A stretch of 64,000 nt of DNA from positions 1,457,409 to 1,521,408 of the forward strand of contig OY754982.1 in assembly GCA_963576475.1 (NCBI GenBank), read 5' to 3'. Below are positions 23,008 through 34,240 of this stretch, piece by piece. Within the stretch, counting starts at the first letter, position 1, and the number at the start of each line of letters is the position of its first letter. The notes under the pieces are model-generated. The model saw nothing but the letters and a program-made list of their open reading frames with translations, was not told the DNA's origin and made no database searches. The DNA comes from Molanna angustata. Lineage: Eukaryota > Arthropoda > Insecta > Trichoptera > Molannidae. The position numbers and the translations under genes were made by a program.

Positions 23008-23910
23008 CTACAACAGTTTACCTTCCTCTCTTAAAAAATAACATCACAAAGAATATTCAAAATGAATATTAAAAAATACATCATAAATTATAGGAGGACA
23101 GAACTAACACAAATACTTAGTATTCAACAATAACTATTTAAATAATTCAAAATTAAAATTATTAACAACATTTGTAACTATGCCGTATTGTGTTTGCGAT
23201 GCTCTTTGAATAACACATAAAAATATTTGATTTGGGAACCATGTGATTCATATTAATTACACCATACATAGTTAACTAGTCTCTTTCTATGGTTCTGAAA
23301 TAAAAATCGCGTCAGAGATTGGATTTATGACAGGTATTATGGCGGACATTGGGATCTGGTTGATCTGTTTTGTGTGAGCCTATATGTTTGTTGAGGTAAT
23401 AATTGTGATTGCAGAAAGTTGAGATTGTATATATATTTAGTGTGGAACGGGAAAAATCACCTGGTTCATAATTACATATAATTGTCAATAAAAATTGTAA
23501 ACTGCTAGCTCTAGAACATGATTTCCTAGTTGGGCATCAATAATCTATGTGCTTATTATTAGCAGCAAATTATTTTAGTAATTTTTTTTACTAAAATATG
23601 AATAACAAAAAACTTTGTATATCCCACTTCACATTTATATTTATATATCGTTAGAACGTTTTCGGATTTACCAATCCATCTTCAGTAACGACTACAATGT
23701 GACTCCGAAATACGAAAACGTTCTAACGATATATAAATATAAATGTGAAGTGGGATATACAAAGTTTTTTGTTATTCATATTTTAGTAAAAAAAATTACT
23801 AAAATAATTTGCTATTAATATGGAATTCCACAAAGTTTGTAAATTTTTTTTTAATAAATGCTTATTATTGTCATTATCAATATGGTGTGATAAAAGTTAA
23901 AATAAATAAA
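23008..23910 (+). pseudogene. LINE 3' end interrupted by a snap-back element
   Basis: Second copy of the LINE tail at 10797-11407, with the same 3' UTR strings such as 'tcgcgtcagagattggattt' and 'gtttgttgaggtaat'. It is broken at 23561 by the palindromic insertion and resumes at 23859 for its last 50 bp and (AAATA)n tail. The coding part has decayed more than in the first copy. Confidence 0.75.
23561..23858 (-). mobile_element. Snap-back insertion, 101-bp perfect arms, 11-bp TSD
   Basis: Arms at 23564-23664 and 23713-23813 appear perfectly complementary over 101 bp, with a 48-base loop. The insertion lies between direct repeats 'tgcttattatt' at 23550-23560 and 23859-23869, inside a LINE 3' UTR whose uninterrupted sequence is known from 11270-11400. 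The loop on the minus strand contains CTGAAGATGG (23676-23685) and CCGAAAACG (23657-23665). A 45-bp tail with 'tatggaattccaca' follows the right arm. No protein is encoded; the 67-codon frame across it is a by-product. Confidence 0.85.
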
Positions 23911-24467
23911 TGATAGGAAAACAAAAGAATAAGAAGAGAAAGAGGAGAAGAATAAGAAATCAGGTATTATCGAATTAATATGAAACGTTACTTGGGATGG
24001 TCATAAGAGGTTGCCTTAAGGGGCATATAAAGCAAAACTCCCCAATATGTTTCTAGATAAAATACCAAAGTATTTTCAACATTTATCTAGTGAATGTTCG
24101 TCACATAATTTTAAAATTGAGCCTAAATTACCTTAAAAATATCCTTTTTTACGGCATTTTTTTAAATTACTGCATAACTATGTGTCGTAAAGAAACAAAT
24201 GTATTATATTATGCTTAAAGAGAAAGTGAATGACCAATAAAGTTTTTTCATTTCAAGTAAGGTTTGTTCTTAAAATGCAAAATATTCAAAGATTTTGAGT
24301 TTCCGATAATTTAAATCACGTATAAACCATTTTTAATGCACGCGATAGTTACCCTTATTAACACGAAATGAATTAGGCGGTTTTAATATATCATATAACA
24401 TGTTTTCAGTCACTAGATTTAGCGTTATATGCTCTCTTAAAAGCAAGGTGCAGTGATCAGCAAATAT

Positions 24468-25117
24468 GTAGGCAGGGAGAACCAAACGCCACTTACTTCT
24501 ATCTTGACATACATTCATCGCCTCGTCAACATTCATACATCGTCTTATACATGTTCGTCTGTTCACGATTCTAACATTTCCGTCTTTCAAAATTCCGTTC
24601 ACATGGACGTGCCATCCCTTCCTTGGGCGGCCCCGATCTCTCATTCCATTCCTGTCTGCAATGTATATTTTCTTCGTAAGGCGTTCCTCATTCATTCTCC
24701 CCATGTGGCCAAACCATCTCAATGTGTTCACTTTCATTCTATTAATAACATCTTTCTTTATCCTACATTTTTTCCTTATGTCCTCATTTCTGACCCTGTC
24801 ATACATCGTTCTATTACAGATTCTTCTTAGCGACCTCATTTCAACTGCATTTATTCCACTTTCATGCGACTTCTTCTATGTCCAGGTTTCACTTGCATAC
24901 ATCAAGGTTGGCAATAAGATAGTGTTATGAATGGCAACTTTAGCATCCTTTGATATGATGCGGTCATTCATTACTGGTTGAAGTGCTCCATTCACTCTGT
25001 TTCCTGCCATAACTCTTCTTTCGATCTCCTTATCAATCCGTCCATTCCGTTGAAACATGCTTCCCAGATAGACATATTCGTCGACTTGCTCGAGCCATTC
25101 GTTCTCTATTTTAAAAA
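24468..25117 (-). pseudogene. RTE-like LINE ORF2 C-terminal half
   Basis: The minus strand encodes WLEQVDEYVYLGSMFQRNGR, later NGALQPVMNDRIISKDAKVA and LLPTLMYASETWT. Then comes an in-frame TAG near 24876-24881, and the same frame continues with GINAVEMRSLRRICNRTMYD, DVINRMKVNTLRWFGHMGRM and NEERLTKKIY up to the C-terminal VCQDRSKWR. This order (YLGS, TLMYASETWT, EMRSLRRI, LRWFGH) is that of RTE/R4-like reverse transcriptases. A single nonsense change breaks this stretch; the 5' catalytic part is missing and the 3' tail is cut at 24468. Confidence 0.75.
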
Positions 25118-25608
25118 TTGTTATATTTTGAAATATATCAAAAAAATTCTCGTAGTGCAAACATCGCAGTAAGTAATAATATTATTGTTTTGGCTGACAG
25201 ATCCTGCAGGGGCTAAATAGCTACCACTGACATTGATTGAACATACAATGATAGTACATACCGATGTAAGTGTTGTGAAATAGAGATTGCAAAAGCAGTC
25301 AGTAGATGGCATTGGAGCAGAGTGATGCAAAGTAAATCGGTTATTCGAGCAACATACATACATAATATTATGGTATACCCAACATCATCATAATCATCGC
25401 GTGGGAAAAACAGAACGTACCTCACAATACTACACCATGTGGCGTATGGAAACTGTATCTAATAAAAGTAAAATTACAAACGTAGACCACAATAGATGAA
25501 CGTACCACATACTCTAAATATTTCCATTTACACTTACATTATTTAAAACTTTTTATGAAATGTTTGGAATGAATGACGTAAGTAATAATATTATGCCATG
25601 TCAACAGA

Positions 25609-25813
25609 TTTTTAATTATCTCAATAGAGACGAAGTTGGAATATTTACTGTAGGAGAACCGGGAAATCAAGGCACCTACAGGGCTTACGATCTGTCATCG
25701 GCTGGTTTACGTGATCACTTTATGCGATTGGTCGTAAGTCCTGTAAGTGCCTTGATTTCCCGGTTCTCCTACAGTAAATATTCCAACTTCGTCTCTATTG
25801 AGATAATTAAAAA
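25609..25813. mobile_element. Long palindrome, 82-bp arms
   Basis: Arms at 25609-25690 and 25732-25813 are near-perfect reverse complements around a 41-base loop. Half copies at 19790-19900 and 20462-20525 show that this is a dispersed family. It lacks the CTGAAGATG core of the other snap-backs and so seems a different family. The open frames on both strands are a symmetry effect. Confidence 0.8.
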
Positions 25814-26032
25814 CTGTAAAATAATACCTTCGACTCCCGACAGAGAAAAAAATCGAATGTTTGCGCATATGCAATAATAAAAATATTCGATGCCATGTCA
25901 ATATAAACAAAAAAATATTAAAAACGTAAATAATTAAATCAATATGTACAGTAATTTCCGATGGATTGCTATTTACCTTAGTGTTTTGTATCTTTTCGTT
26001 GTTTCTTTTTTTGCTTTTATTTTGTTGATGTA

Positions 26033-27110
26033 TTAGGTTGGGGAAAAAGTTTCTTCGCATTTCATATGAAAATTCAAGACATTTTTTTAAAGTTTATTTA
26101 CATTTAATTGCCATCTTGTAGAGTGTCATGATTCCGTTGCTGTAGAAATTTTGAGACTTCTGATTAAAAAAATGCGACAAGTAATTTTGGCAGTCCTCTC
26201 TTGATGTTAACTTGACACTGCCTAAAGAAATCTAGAGACCGAAAAAGGTGGTAATCTGAAGGTGCAAGGTCAGGGCTATATGGTGGATGCATTAACACCT
26301 CCCAGCTAAACTCTGTTAATTTTTGCTGAGTGGCTAAAGCTGTATGTGTGTGGTCTAGCGTTATCGTGATGAAAGACCACACCCTTTCTATTGATCAATT
26401 CCGGCCACTTTCTCTCAACTTCTTGCTTTAATCTAATCAGTTGTTGGCAGTAGAGATCTGGATCGATGGTTATGCCCGGCGGTAAAAGCTCATAATGAAC
26501 AATGCCCTTCCAATCTCGCCATACACACATCATCACCTTATTGCGAGTTAACCCGGGTTTTGCCACAGTCTGTGAAGCCTGACCTACCTTTAACCACGAC
26601 CTTTTTCGCACGTTCTTGTCGTACGTAATCCACTTTTCATCACCAGTTATCTATCTCTTCAAAAACGGCTCGGTTTCATTACGTCTCAATAAAGAATCTC
26701 AAAAGAGTACACGATTCATTAGGTTTCTTTCAGTGAGCTCATGTGGCACCCAAATATCGAGCTTTTTTGTACCCAGCTTTTTTTCAAATGGGTCAAAACT
26801 GTTTTGTGGACTATTCCCAGTTCTTCAGCTATGTCGTAACTACTGATATGCCGATCTTGCTCCACTTTTTCAAAGATGGCGTCCATTTTATTCGAAACAG
26901 GGTGACCAGAGCGAGGTGTATCTTTGACACCAAAATTCCCGGATTGAAAAACGCTTAAACGAACTTTGTGCTACTCTTACTGACACTGCATTAGGTCCAC
27001 AAACGTTGCAATTTTTAAAATGTATCGAATTTCTTCAATAGATTCACTCATTTTGACAGAAAGAAAAACAAATGAAAAATAGCTGGAAACAACGATTAAC
27101 TAATTTGGTT
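26033..27110 (-). mobile_element. mariner element, defective
   Basis: The left end reads TA then 'ttaggttggggaaaaagttt', a mariner-like inverted terminal repeat next to its TA target. The matching right repeat is not clear: only a degenerate 'gaaatgtaacctttttaa' near 27117 could be it. The interior carries a broken minus-strand mariner transposase. Confidence 0.7.
26164..27051 (-). pseudogene. mariner transposase pseudogene
   Basis: It begins at ATG 27051 with MSESIEEIRYILK. The catalytic blocks of the DD34D mariner family are recognisable in pieces: GDEKWITYD (first Asp), RKGVVFHHDNARPH (second Asp) and PPYSPDLAPSDYHLFRS (third Asp). The breaks are an N-terminal deletion and frameshift after ILKIATF, an in-frame TAG just before the first Asp block, and a frameshift after HDNARPH. 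Total span is about 890 bp against about 1 kb for an intact family gene. It cannot make an active enzyme. Confidence 0.85.
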
Positions 27111-27383
27111 CATTTTTGAAATGTAACCTTTTTAAGGTCATCAAAACCAGCCAGATACAAATGGTACAGCCAAAGATATTTCATTACAAGTTTATGCATA
27201 CTAAATGCGAAAAGACTTTCTATCCGACCTATAACATATATAATTTTACCGTACTTTGTTATCTGGTTGGTTGGAAGAAATTGCCAAATGGCATAAGCCC
27301 GCCAGTGTGCATTATACGCCTATTTGTTTATACATGTATGTACAAAAAGATAAATAAATAAAATACTTTTGATCATTTTTAGA

Positions 27384-27640
27384 TGGGTCGATGGCAGAGC
27401 GGTTAGCGCGCTGGGTTAGTAACCCAGTAGTCGCGAGTTCGAATCCTGCCTCGACCGATTTCGTTCACCTATAACACAAGCAGGTATTCTTAATTTAGGG
27501 AATGCAGGAAGATGTATATTTACTTGTTTAACAAGGACAAGGACATTGGACGTCCAGCACTCGTAGTAATAACCAATATTGTTTTCTTTTTGTAAGAATT
27601 GTGAGCTGGATGTCTGTCGATGTACCCTTTTAATAAAATA
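27384..27640 (+). repeat. tRNA-derived SINE, complete copy
   Basis: The head folds as a near-complete tRNA: A box 'tggcagagcggttagc', a perfect 5-bp anticodon stem 'ctggg/cccag' around loop ttagtaa (anticodon position AGT), and B box 'gagttcgaatcc'. The T stem has mismatches. The head is followed by the shared body 'gggaatgcaggaagatgta' ... 'acaaggacaaggacattgg' and an AT tail of 'aataaaataaataaat' type. The fixed body and several copies make it a SINE rather than a host tRNA gene. Confidence 0.75.
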
Positions 27641-27729
27641 AAATAAATAAATTAATTAATTTTTTTATTAAAAAAAATAATGATCGAGTGACAAATACTT
27701 TTAAAAACAAACAAAATGAATTATAATAA

Positions 27730-27810
27730 ACAAAAATTATCCTACGTTGTGAATCGAACCAGGACGCCGGCACAGAAGTCAAACGCCATACCACTCTGCC
27801 ATGACGACAT
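27730..27810 (-). repeat. tRNA-like SINE head
   Basis: On the minus strand it has 'catggcagagtggtatggc' (A box) and 'cctggttcgattcacaac' (B box). It is closest to the head at 20205-20375. No body was recognised beyond it. Confidence 0.55.
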
Positions 27811-28164
27811 GCATAGCAGACAATGTTATTTTTTTTATATACCTAGTACAAATATCACGGATATACCAGACCCTTGTAGCAAATACATTTTCAGGAATGC
27901 AAACTCGACGGTATGCTTAATAAACTCTCGCAAATTATGCATAATTTGCCAAGGTATAAGAACGCGACACCCTCGCTTAAAAGGGGTTGGTTGAATTAAC
28001 ACAGTAAAACTATCTACATAAATGAAAATGTGCACACCCCACCTCACCCGCTCAGTTTCCTTCCAACAGCAGATGCGAATTCCCTATAACAAAAGGGTGA
28101 CAATACTTATTCTTCATATTGAAATTACTTTATTTATTTTTAGTATATTTCAATAAGTACATAC

Positions 28165-28385
28165 ATATACATATCATCACGATATATTTCACAATGTGGG
28201 GTAACCGGCGACAGGTGTGCATTACATTATAAAATGAAGCAGGACACACACGTGTTAACTCGTCTCACCTAAAAGTAAACATGGTAAACATCTCGTTACA
28301 TTCGCCTTAGCGACCTCATTTCCACAGCGTTAATTTTACTCTCATGCGTCTTCTGCCGTGTCCATGTCTCATTTGCATACATTAT
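28165..28385 (-). repeat. SINE-like copy followed by RTE-like fragment
   Basis: 28165-28275 is a minus-strand 3' portion of the SINE-like family described at 838-1000. 28308-28385 matches 24825-24900 of the RTE-like LINE ('cttagcgacctcatttccac', 'gtccatgtctcatttgcata'). The two lie next to each other. Confidence 0.55.
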
Positions 28386-28929
28386 TAACAATTCAAAAAC
28401 ATTATAAGTATACAACAGTATACACATAGGTGGGTATTTGTGTTTTTCGCTATCAATATTTATGTTGTGGTACATAATTGTCTTACAAATTCTTGATATA
28501 TTTTTTTATATTATATATAGAAAAAGATATATCTTCTATATATTAATACGCCAAGCAAAAAATTTTTAACCCCTATTTGTGTAATAAATATAACAAACTT
28601 AATGGAAATAAAAAAATCTTATAAGGTATTTTAATATTTTTTTACGTAAAACTATAAAATATATTATTTTATAATTTTAAAATTATACTTAAAAATATAT
28701 GTACCTAAATAAATCATGGTGACCGTATTAGGACCGCAGTATATACATACAGCGCAGACAGTATAATTTAGCGGAAGTATTATTAATTTTGACCATAAGG
28801 GTTACGTGGGTGGGGGTAAGTACCTATATATGTCTGCAGTTGGAATGATTCCCTTCTCTCACCTGCCAATTAGAATTATTAACACCTGGAAAATGGACAC
28901 GAGCGAATCGCGAAAAAATATTACGAATA

Positions 28930-29130
28930 TTTTCGTTCACCTATAGCACAAGCATTCATGTTTATTTTAGGGAACGTAGGAAGATGTATATGTACTTGTT
29001 CAACAAGGACATATTCATTTTAAAAAAAATATATAATATGGGTCAATGGCAGAGCAGTCATCGCACCAGGATCCAATGATTGAGAGTTCGAACTCAACCC
29101 TAGCTGCTGCCTCGACCGACATACTTCACC
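28930..29130 (+). repeat. SINE body plus adjacent tRNA-like head
   Basis: The body of the 27384-type SINE at 28930-29030 ('agcacaagcattcatgttta', 'gaacgtaggaagatgtatat') is followed directly by a new tRNA-like head at 29037-29118 ('gtcaatggcagagcagtcat', 'gagttcgaactc'). This looks like a head-to-tail pair of SINE pieces. The second has a lengthened, rearranged T-arm region. Confidence 0.55.
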
Positions 29131-29189
29131 TATATCATGGGCAAATTAAGGCTGCGTTCACAATGAAAGCCGAGTGCACTTAGTGACGC

Positions 29190-29285
29190 TCTAAGCCATG
29201 TTTTATATAGAAAACAAAATATCTTAAAATATATGTGCATACAATCGCCATCAACAGTTGGATCTCATGTGTTACATGCAACTAG
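29190..29285 (+). mobile_element. Helitron-like 3' end fragment
   Basis: It contains 'atcaacagttggatctcatg', 'tgttacatgcaactag' and host t: the 3' inverted block, hairpin and CTAG terminus of the family. It sits just upstream of the full copy at 29302. Confidence 0.7.
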
Positions 29286-29301
29286 TAAGTAGAATTGATT
29301 A

Positions 29302-29516
29302 TCCAACTGTCGATTTGTTCAGGAGAACTTTGTTCTCTTAACATATCGACAATGTATCAAGCCAGAATACGCGAGAATTGTATGGAGAGGTCTACTTTTT
29401 TCACGGCTTTTCCAACTTTGAAGTCAAAAAACACCAACTTAGAGGCTTCGCAGAGACTTAGAGGCTTATATGTTCCATGGACGGATTTACTCAGAATTCG
29501 GAGTAGAATATTTCGT

Positions 29517-29550
<34 letters not shown>

Positions 29551-30343
29551 CTGTGTGTGTCTGTGTGTGTGTGTCTGTGTGTGTGTGTCCGTCCCCCTCT
29601 TATAACTTTTGATCCGCTCAATTTACAGAGCCCAAAATTTCAGAATATATACACAGTTATAGGCCTACAAAACTTTTATACTCAGAATTTCGAATTTTTG
29701 TTTTAGTCAGGGGTTATCAACTTTTGAATTTTTACTTTATTTTTTCATGTATCTCAGAAACCATAAAAGCTAGAACGCTGAAAATTGGTACAAATATAGA
29801 CAAATACAAAATCTCAAATTAGTTTATTCAAAAAAATTCCAGGGTTTCTCAAACATTTTTTATTAAGAAAAATATTTTTTTTATGATAAATTTATGAGTT
29901 TAACTGCCTATATTTCCAAACTTTTTAAAAATATCGAAAAAAGCCGAAACACCCCAACTAGATAATTTAATTTTCTATAAAAAATATAAACATTGTATTT
30001 GTACATCTCAAATTTTTTTTAACAATTTTTATAAAAATAGAATTTAGTGACGACATCGCTTCATACAATTTATATGGCAGTCGCCTATACACAATATGTA
30101 AGAAGACTTAATAGTTTGATAGGATTTTAATATCCAAACAAACATACAGAACCATCATGCTGTTTTCATATCCCGGGAAGGAAAAGAGGACTGACCTCCA
30201 TACTGTCCTATCTTGACATACAAACCAACATGTGTTAAAATTTTCAATAATTTGGATTTATGGGTTTATAGTTTGATTTTTATTCTTCAACTATACATAC
30301 TATTGCTATCGACAGTTGGATCTCATGTGTTACATGCAACTAG
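29302..30343 (+). mobile_element. Non-autonomous Helitron-like element (1,042 bp)
   Basis: It starts TCCAACTGTCGATTTGTTCA directly after host A and ends ATCGACAGTTGGATCT, hairpin CATGTGTTACATG, then CAACTAG directly before host T. Helitrons have 5' TC, 3' CTRR preceded by a short hairpin, and insertion between A and T; all four features are present. The 5' terminus is also inverted just inside the 3' end, as in Helitron2/Helentron-like elements. A GT microsatellite sits near 29517-29588. No Rep or helicase is encoded, so mobility would depend on another element. Confidence 0.8.
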
Positions 30344-30732
30344 TTTTTATATAAGTTTATTGATAAAAACAAAACTGTTTATTGATATTACATAGATGTA
30401 TCTATATATGTATAATATAAGATATCGTGTCCGTGCAATGTTGGCGTTGAGTACTTACATACATTCATAAATCAGGTGTCGGCAATTTACAGCGAAATGA
30501 TAAACCGAATAGCAATACATTAAGTATTATACAGTGGGGGCTCAAAAAATTAGAGCCACCCAACATTTTTACTATTTTTAGACTTCTTTGGTATAATTCT
30601 CTAATTTCATTTATACGGACCATTATAGATCAATTGTATTTTAAAAATATGGATATATAGAATTGAAAAATATGTATAAAAATGGAATTTATTTATTAGA
30701 ATTAAAAAAAACATACTACAACCAAATGCGTG

Positions 30733-31881
30733 TCAATATTTTGTATGTCCATCTTTTGCAACATTCACTGCTTCAACCCTTCTAGGCATGCTCTTTATTA
30801 AATTTTCACACTGTTTTTTTTTTATATTATCATTATGATGCCAAATATTTATTAATCTCTCTATCAAATCCCTTTTATTTGTGACCAATATGGTCGAAAT
30901 CCCTCGTTTCAGTAGTTCCCATAAATTTTCAATGGGATTAAGGTCTGGAGAGTTTCCTGGCCAGGGTAGCACATTTATTTTTTGTGCCTGTAAAAAAATT
31001 GTGACTCTTTTTGCCTTGTGGCATGGTGCAGAGTCATGTTGGAATATAAATTTTCCATTTGTAAACCTTTCCATTGCCTGAGGGATCAGTTTATCTTTAA
31101 GGACATCAATGTATTGGTCCTGACGCATTGTATTTTTAACAATGTACAGTCTTCCAGTACCCTGACCACTGATGACCGACCAGACCATATTCTTTAATGG
31201 ATGCTTCAGCCTTTGCACGAAACATTCTTCCTTAAATTTTTCACCCTCGCTTAGTCGTACAAAATTTGATTTATCCATCAAAATTTTAATACAGGACTCA
31301 TCGGAGAAACAAACCTAGAAATAGAGAAAATATTCACATAGATTTGGTAAAACATTCTAATTTACTGAAAAATGAGCCTTTATCCATTTAAATTGTAATG
31401 ATATCATGACTGCATCATCAACTTACATTTTTCCAATCCTCAATAGTAAAATGGCGATGATCTTTGGCCCATTGGAGACGTTTTTCCCTCATTGCTTGCG
31501 TAAGCCTCGGTTTTCTTGCTGGTCTACAAGCTTTGAATCCCTGTTCTGCCAGTCTTCTGCGAAGCGTACCAAGAGACATTGCAATTTTTTCTTCATTTAT
31601 TATTTCTTTAAGCATTTTTCTTGACTTCCTTCTATTTTCAAGAACAAAATTCCTTATTTTTCTTTCAGTGCGTGGTGTTCTAATACGCTTTCGCCCACAT
31701 TTTTTTTCCTCTAAACTGATTGTATGGGCTCATTATTGTCCATTTTTCTCTTAATTCTATCAACAGTTGCTCTGGAAACCTTAAGAGACTTGGCAATCTG
31801 TCTATTAGAATGGTTTCCACTCAATATAAAGCCTTGAATCTGACCAAGTTTAGATAAAGAGATGTCCCGCTGTCCGCCCAT
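30733..31881 (-). pseudogene. Tc1-like DD34E transposase with an intron
   Basis: ATG at 31881 opens an N-terminal helix-turn-helix region (SLSKLGQIQGFILSGNHSNR, then QIAKSLKVSRATVDRIKRK). Exon 1 continues through RRRLAEQGFKACRPARKPRL to HFTIEDWKN. A 112-bp intron (31426-31315; GTAAGT donor, TTTCTAG acceptor) joins in phase 0 to VCFSDES, which holds the first catalytic Asp. Then come FIFQHDSAPCHKAKR (second Asp) and SPDLNPIENLW (Glu), with 34 residues between Asp and Glu: DD34E. A 1-base frameshift lies in the linker around 31690-31715, between the DNA-binding and catalytic domains. Apart from this the gene is intact, so it is probably recently inactivated. Confidence 0.85.
31315..31426 (-). 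other. Predicted intron in the Tc1-like transposase
   Basis: Minus-strand GTAAGT at 31426-31421 follows the Asn codon of DWKN. A CT-rich end with ctatttctag at 31315 precedes GTTTGTTTCTCC. Without splicing, exon 1 stops two codons into the intron. With splicing, the frame enters the first catalytic block exactly. Length is 112 bp, phase 0. Confidence 0.8.
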
Positions 31882-32519
31882 TTTTTGAAAAACTTGAAAA
31901 AAATGAGGTTATCAAAAAGTGTAAAAAAACTATCAAAAAAAGCCTTGATAAATGAAATAAATAATGGAATATGATATAAATAACTTACATGTATATAAAA
32001 AAAGAAAGAAGTACGAATATTCTTGTAAAATAAAAATTATAAACCATAAAACTTCAGAATAAATTGCTATTGTTGCAAAAGGTGGACATACAAAATATTG
32101 ACACGCATTTGGTTGTCATATGTTTTTTTTTAATTCTAATAAATAAATTCCATTTTTTATGCATATTTTTCAATTCTATATACCCATATTTTTAAAATAC
32201 AATTGATCTATAATGGTCCGTATAAATGAAATTAGAGAATTATACCAAAAAAGTCTAAAAATAGTAAAATTGTTGGGTGGCTCTAATTTTTTGAGCCCCC
32301 ACTGTATAACAGATGATGTCTGGCTGTTTCCAGCCAACCAGAGTAAGTAAAACATACCCGATAATAGGTATTGCCCCTCCAAATGTCTCTGAAAGAAATA
32401 AGCAAGAAACAGATCCAAGACTCCGGCTTCGTGCCTCAGATGGCGAGATTAAAATCGAGAGAAAGTTTCCTGACCACGACATCGTCCCCTTCAGGTGCCG
32501 CCAGAAAGGGCAAGGCAAG

Positions 32520-32818
32520 AACACTGGACTGAACAGCATAGTGGAGGTCGAAACAAGCTGTCGGAGACTTTGTGACCGGGACACCATCTACCCTACCGCA
32601 CATGGAAGACACTGAATAGACTCCGTGTATGTGTAACAAAGTGTAAAAAGAACTAGTACAGGTGGGATATAGGTCAAGAAGAGGTCGTATCTTGCGATTG
32701 CGGGGAGGTCCAAGATAATAAGAATCTTCTTGTCTCCCGAAACATGGTACAGGGATGTAACGAGGAAGACTTGGTTGTGGCAATTGCTGCTGCAACGTAT
32801 TGGAGTGGAAAGGCCTAA
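32520..32818 (+). pseudogene. LINE ORF2 C-terminus with CDCGE motif
   Basis: The forward frame from about 32604 reads TWKTLNRLRVCVTKCKKN, an in-frame TAG, then YRWDIGQEEVVSCDCGEVQD, NKNLLVSRNM, GCNEEDLVVAIAAATYWSGK and a stop at 32816-32818. The 'W-LNRLR...C...W...CDCGE...HLL-type' block is a common C-terminal zinc-binding region of insect LINEs. The Helitron-like copy inserts exactly at this stop codon. Confidence 0.65.
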
Positions 32819-33815
32819 TCCAACTGTCGATTCGTTCATGAGAATTCAATTCTCTTAATGAATCGACATATTAAGCCAAGATGCGTGTACGAAGGAAAAT
32901 TTTGTATGGTGTAGTGGACTTTTTGCATGCTAATAGCACCAACTAGAGGCCTCGCAGCATATATGTTCCCATACATGGATTTACTCAGAATTCGGAGTAG
33001 AACATTTTATGTGAGTTTTGTGTGTGTGTGGGTGTGTGTCCCCCCCCCCCTTATAACTTTTGATCCGATCAATTTACAGAGCCCAAATTTTCAAAATATA
33101 TAGACAGTTATAGGCCTACAAAACTTTTATACTCAGAATTGTGAATTTTTGTTTCAGTCAGGGGTTATCAACTTTTGAAATTTTGATTTATTTTTCCATA
33201 CATCTCCGAAACCGTAAAAGCTAGAACGCTGAAATTTGGTATAGACATAAACAAATAATACAAAATCTCAAATTATTATTTTTTTAAATTCCAGGGTTTT
33301 TCAAACATTTTTTATTAAGAAAAATATTTTAATTATGATAAATTTATGAGTTTAACTGCCTATATTTCCAATTTTTTTAAAAATATCAAAAAAAGCCGAA
33401 ACACCCCAACTAGATAATTTAATTTTCTATAAAAAATACTAGCATTTGTATCAGCACATATCAATTTTTTTTTAATAATTTTTATAAATATTGAATTTAG
33501 TGACGACATTGCTTCATACTATTTGTATGGCAATCGCCTACACACAATATCTAAGAAAACTTAATTGTTTGATTCTAATCTACAAACATACATACAAACC
33601 ATCATGCTGTTTTCATATTCTGGGTAGGATCAAAGGACTGACCTCCATACTATCCTATCTTGACATACATACATAGGTACAAGTGTTGTATAGAAAATCA
33701 AATATCTTAAAATATTAAATAATTTGTATTTATGGGATTATAGTTTGGTACTTATTCTTCAACTATACATACTATCGCTATCGACAGTTGGATCTCATGT
33801 GTTACATGCAACTAG
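32819..33815 (+). mobile_element. Non-autonomous Helitron-like element (997 bp)
   Basis: Same termini as 29302: TCCAACTGTCGATTCGTTCA after host A, and ATCGACAGTTGGATCT, hairpin, CAACTAG before host T. The GT tract near 33018-33040 is short and runs into a C10 run. The body shares long blocks with the other copies ('gaaacaccccaactagataa', 'gacgacattgcttcatac'). It is non-coding. Confidence 0.8.
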
Positions 33816-33949
33816 TATATAAATAAATAGATGATTCGAAATACGATTCATAAAAAGACCTTCGATACTGCAAATAGATGACCTGAAACGTTTCATAGAT
33901 TCGTGCAAAAACAAGAAACGCAATAACAAGTACATATATGTCTACAATT

Positions 33950-34210
33950 CTTCTTCTCCCTGACTAAGTATATCCCAACTCTCTGTCTGTGCAGACTGTT
34001 GGGTTCAGATCTCCTCGTCCTTAAATTTTAGGCTCTCGTGTCCTACGCGACGTCACCTAGGCAATATCTCTGCAGTTGGTTGCGTCTTTGCACAACCCAA
34101 TAATTCTTTGGTCTTCCTAAGTCGAAGAAGAGCCGTGGAGATTGCGTGGTTTACAATATGATATGGTGGTCTGCGTTCAACATGTCCGTACTATCTTAAT
34201 TGTATTTCTT
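33950..34210 (-). pseudogene. Possible LINE fragment
   Basis: The minus strand contains an arginine-rich stretch like GHVERRPPYHIVNHAI, resembling the 'GHVxRM...' block after a LINE RT. The frame breaks soon after. Weak evidence, reported for completeness. Confidence 0.3.
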
Positions 34211-34240
34211 CTATTTTAATATGTATATCAGAACACCTAA

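Larger units (their letters stand above)
30532..32304 (-). mobile_element. Tc1-like transposon with long terminal inverted repeats
   Basis: The element begins CAGTGGGGGCTCAAAAAATT and ends with its reverse complement, flanked by TA at 30530-30531 and 32305-32306. It is 1,773 bp. The inverted repeats extend far inward: 30532-30763 on the left and 32071-32304 on the right, about 232 bp each with scattered differences. The left repeat includes the last codons of the transposase. One transposase gene lies between them on the minus strand. The element carries only a few disabling changes. Confidence 0.9.

Noticed and set aside
27384..27457. Functional tRNA gene (anticodon position AGT)
   Set aside because: The T stem is imperfect, and the same SINE body follows the head here and in other copies.
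29470..29706. ORF with Cys-Val repeats
   Set aside because: Translation of the GT microsatellite within the Helitron-like element.
32255..32587. ORFs of about 100 codons on both strands after the Tc1-like element
   Set aside because: The left part includes the transposon's terminal repeat; the rest precedes a broken LINE C-terminus. No independent gene is supported.
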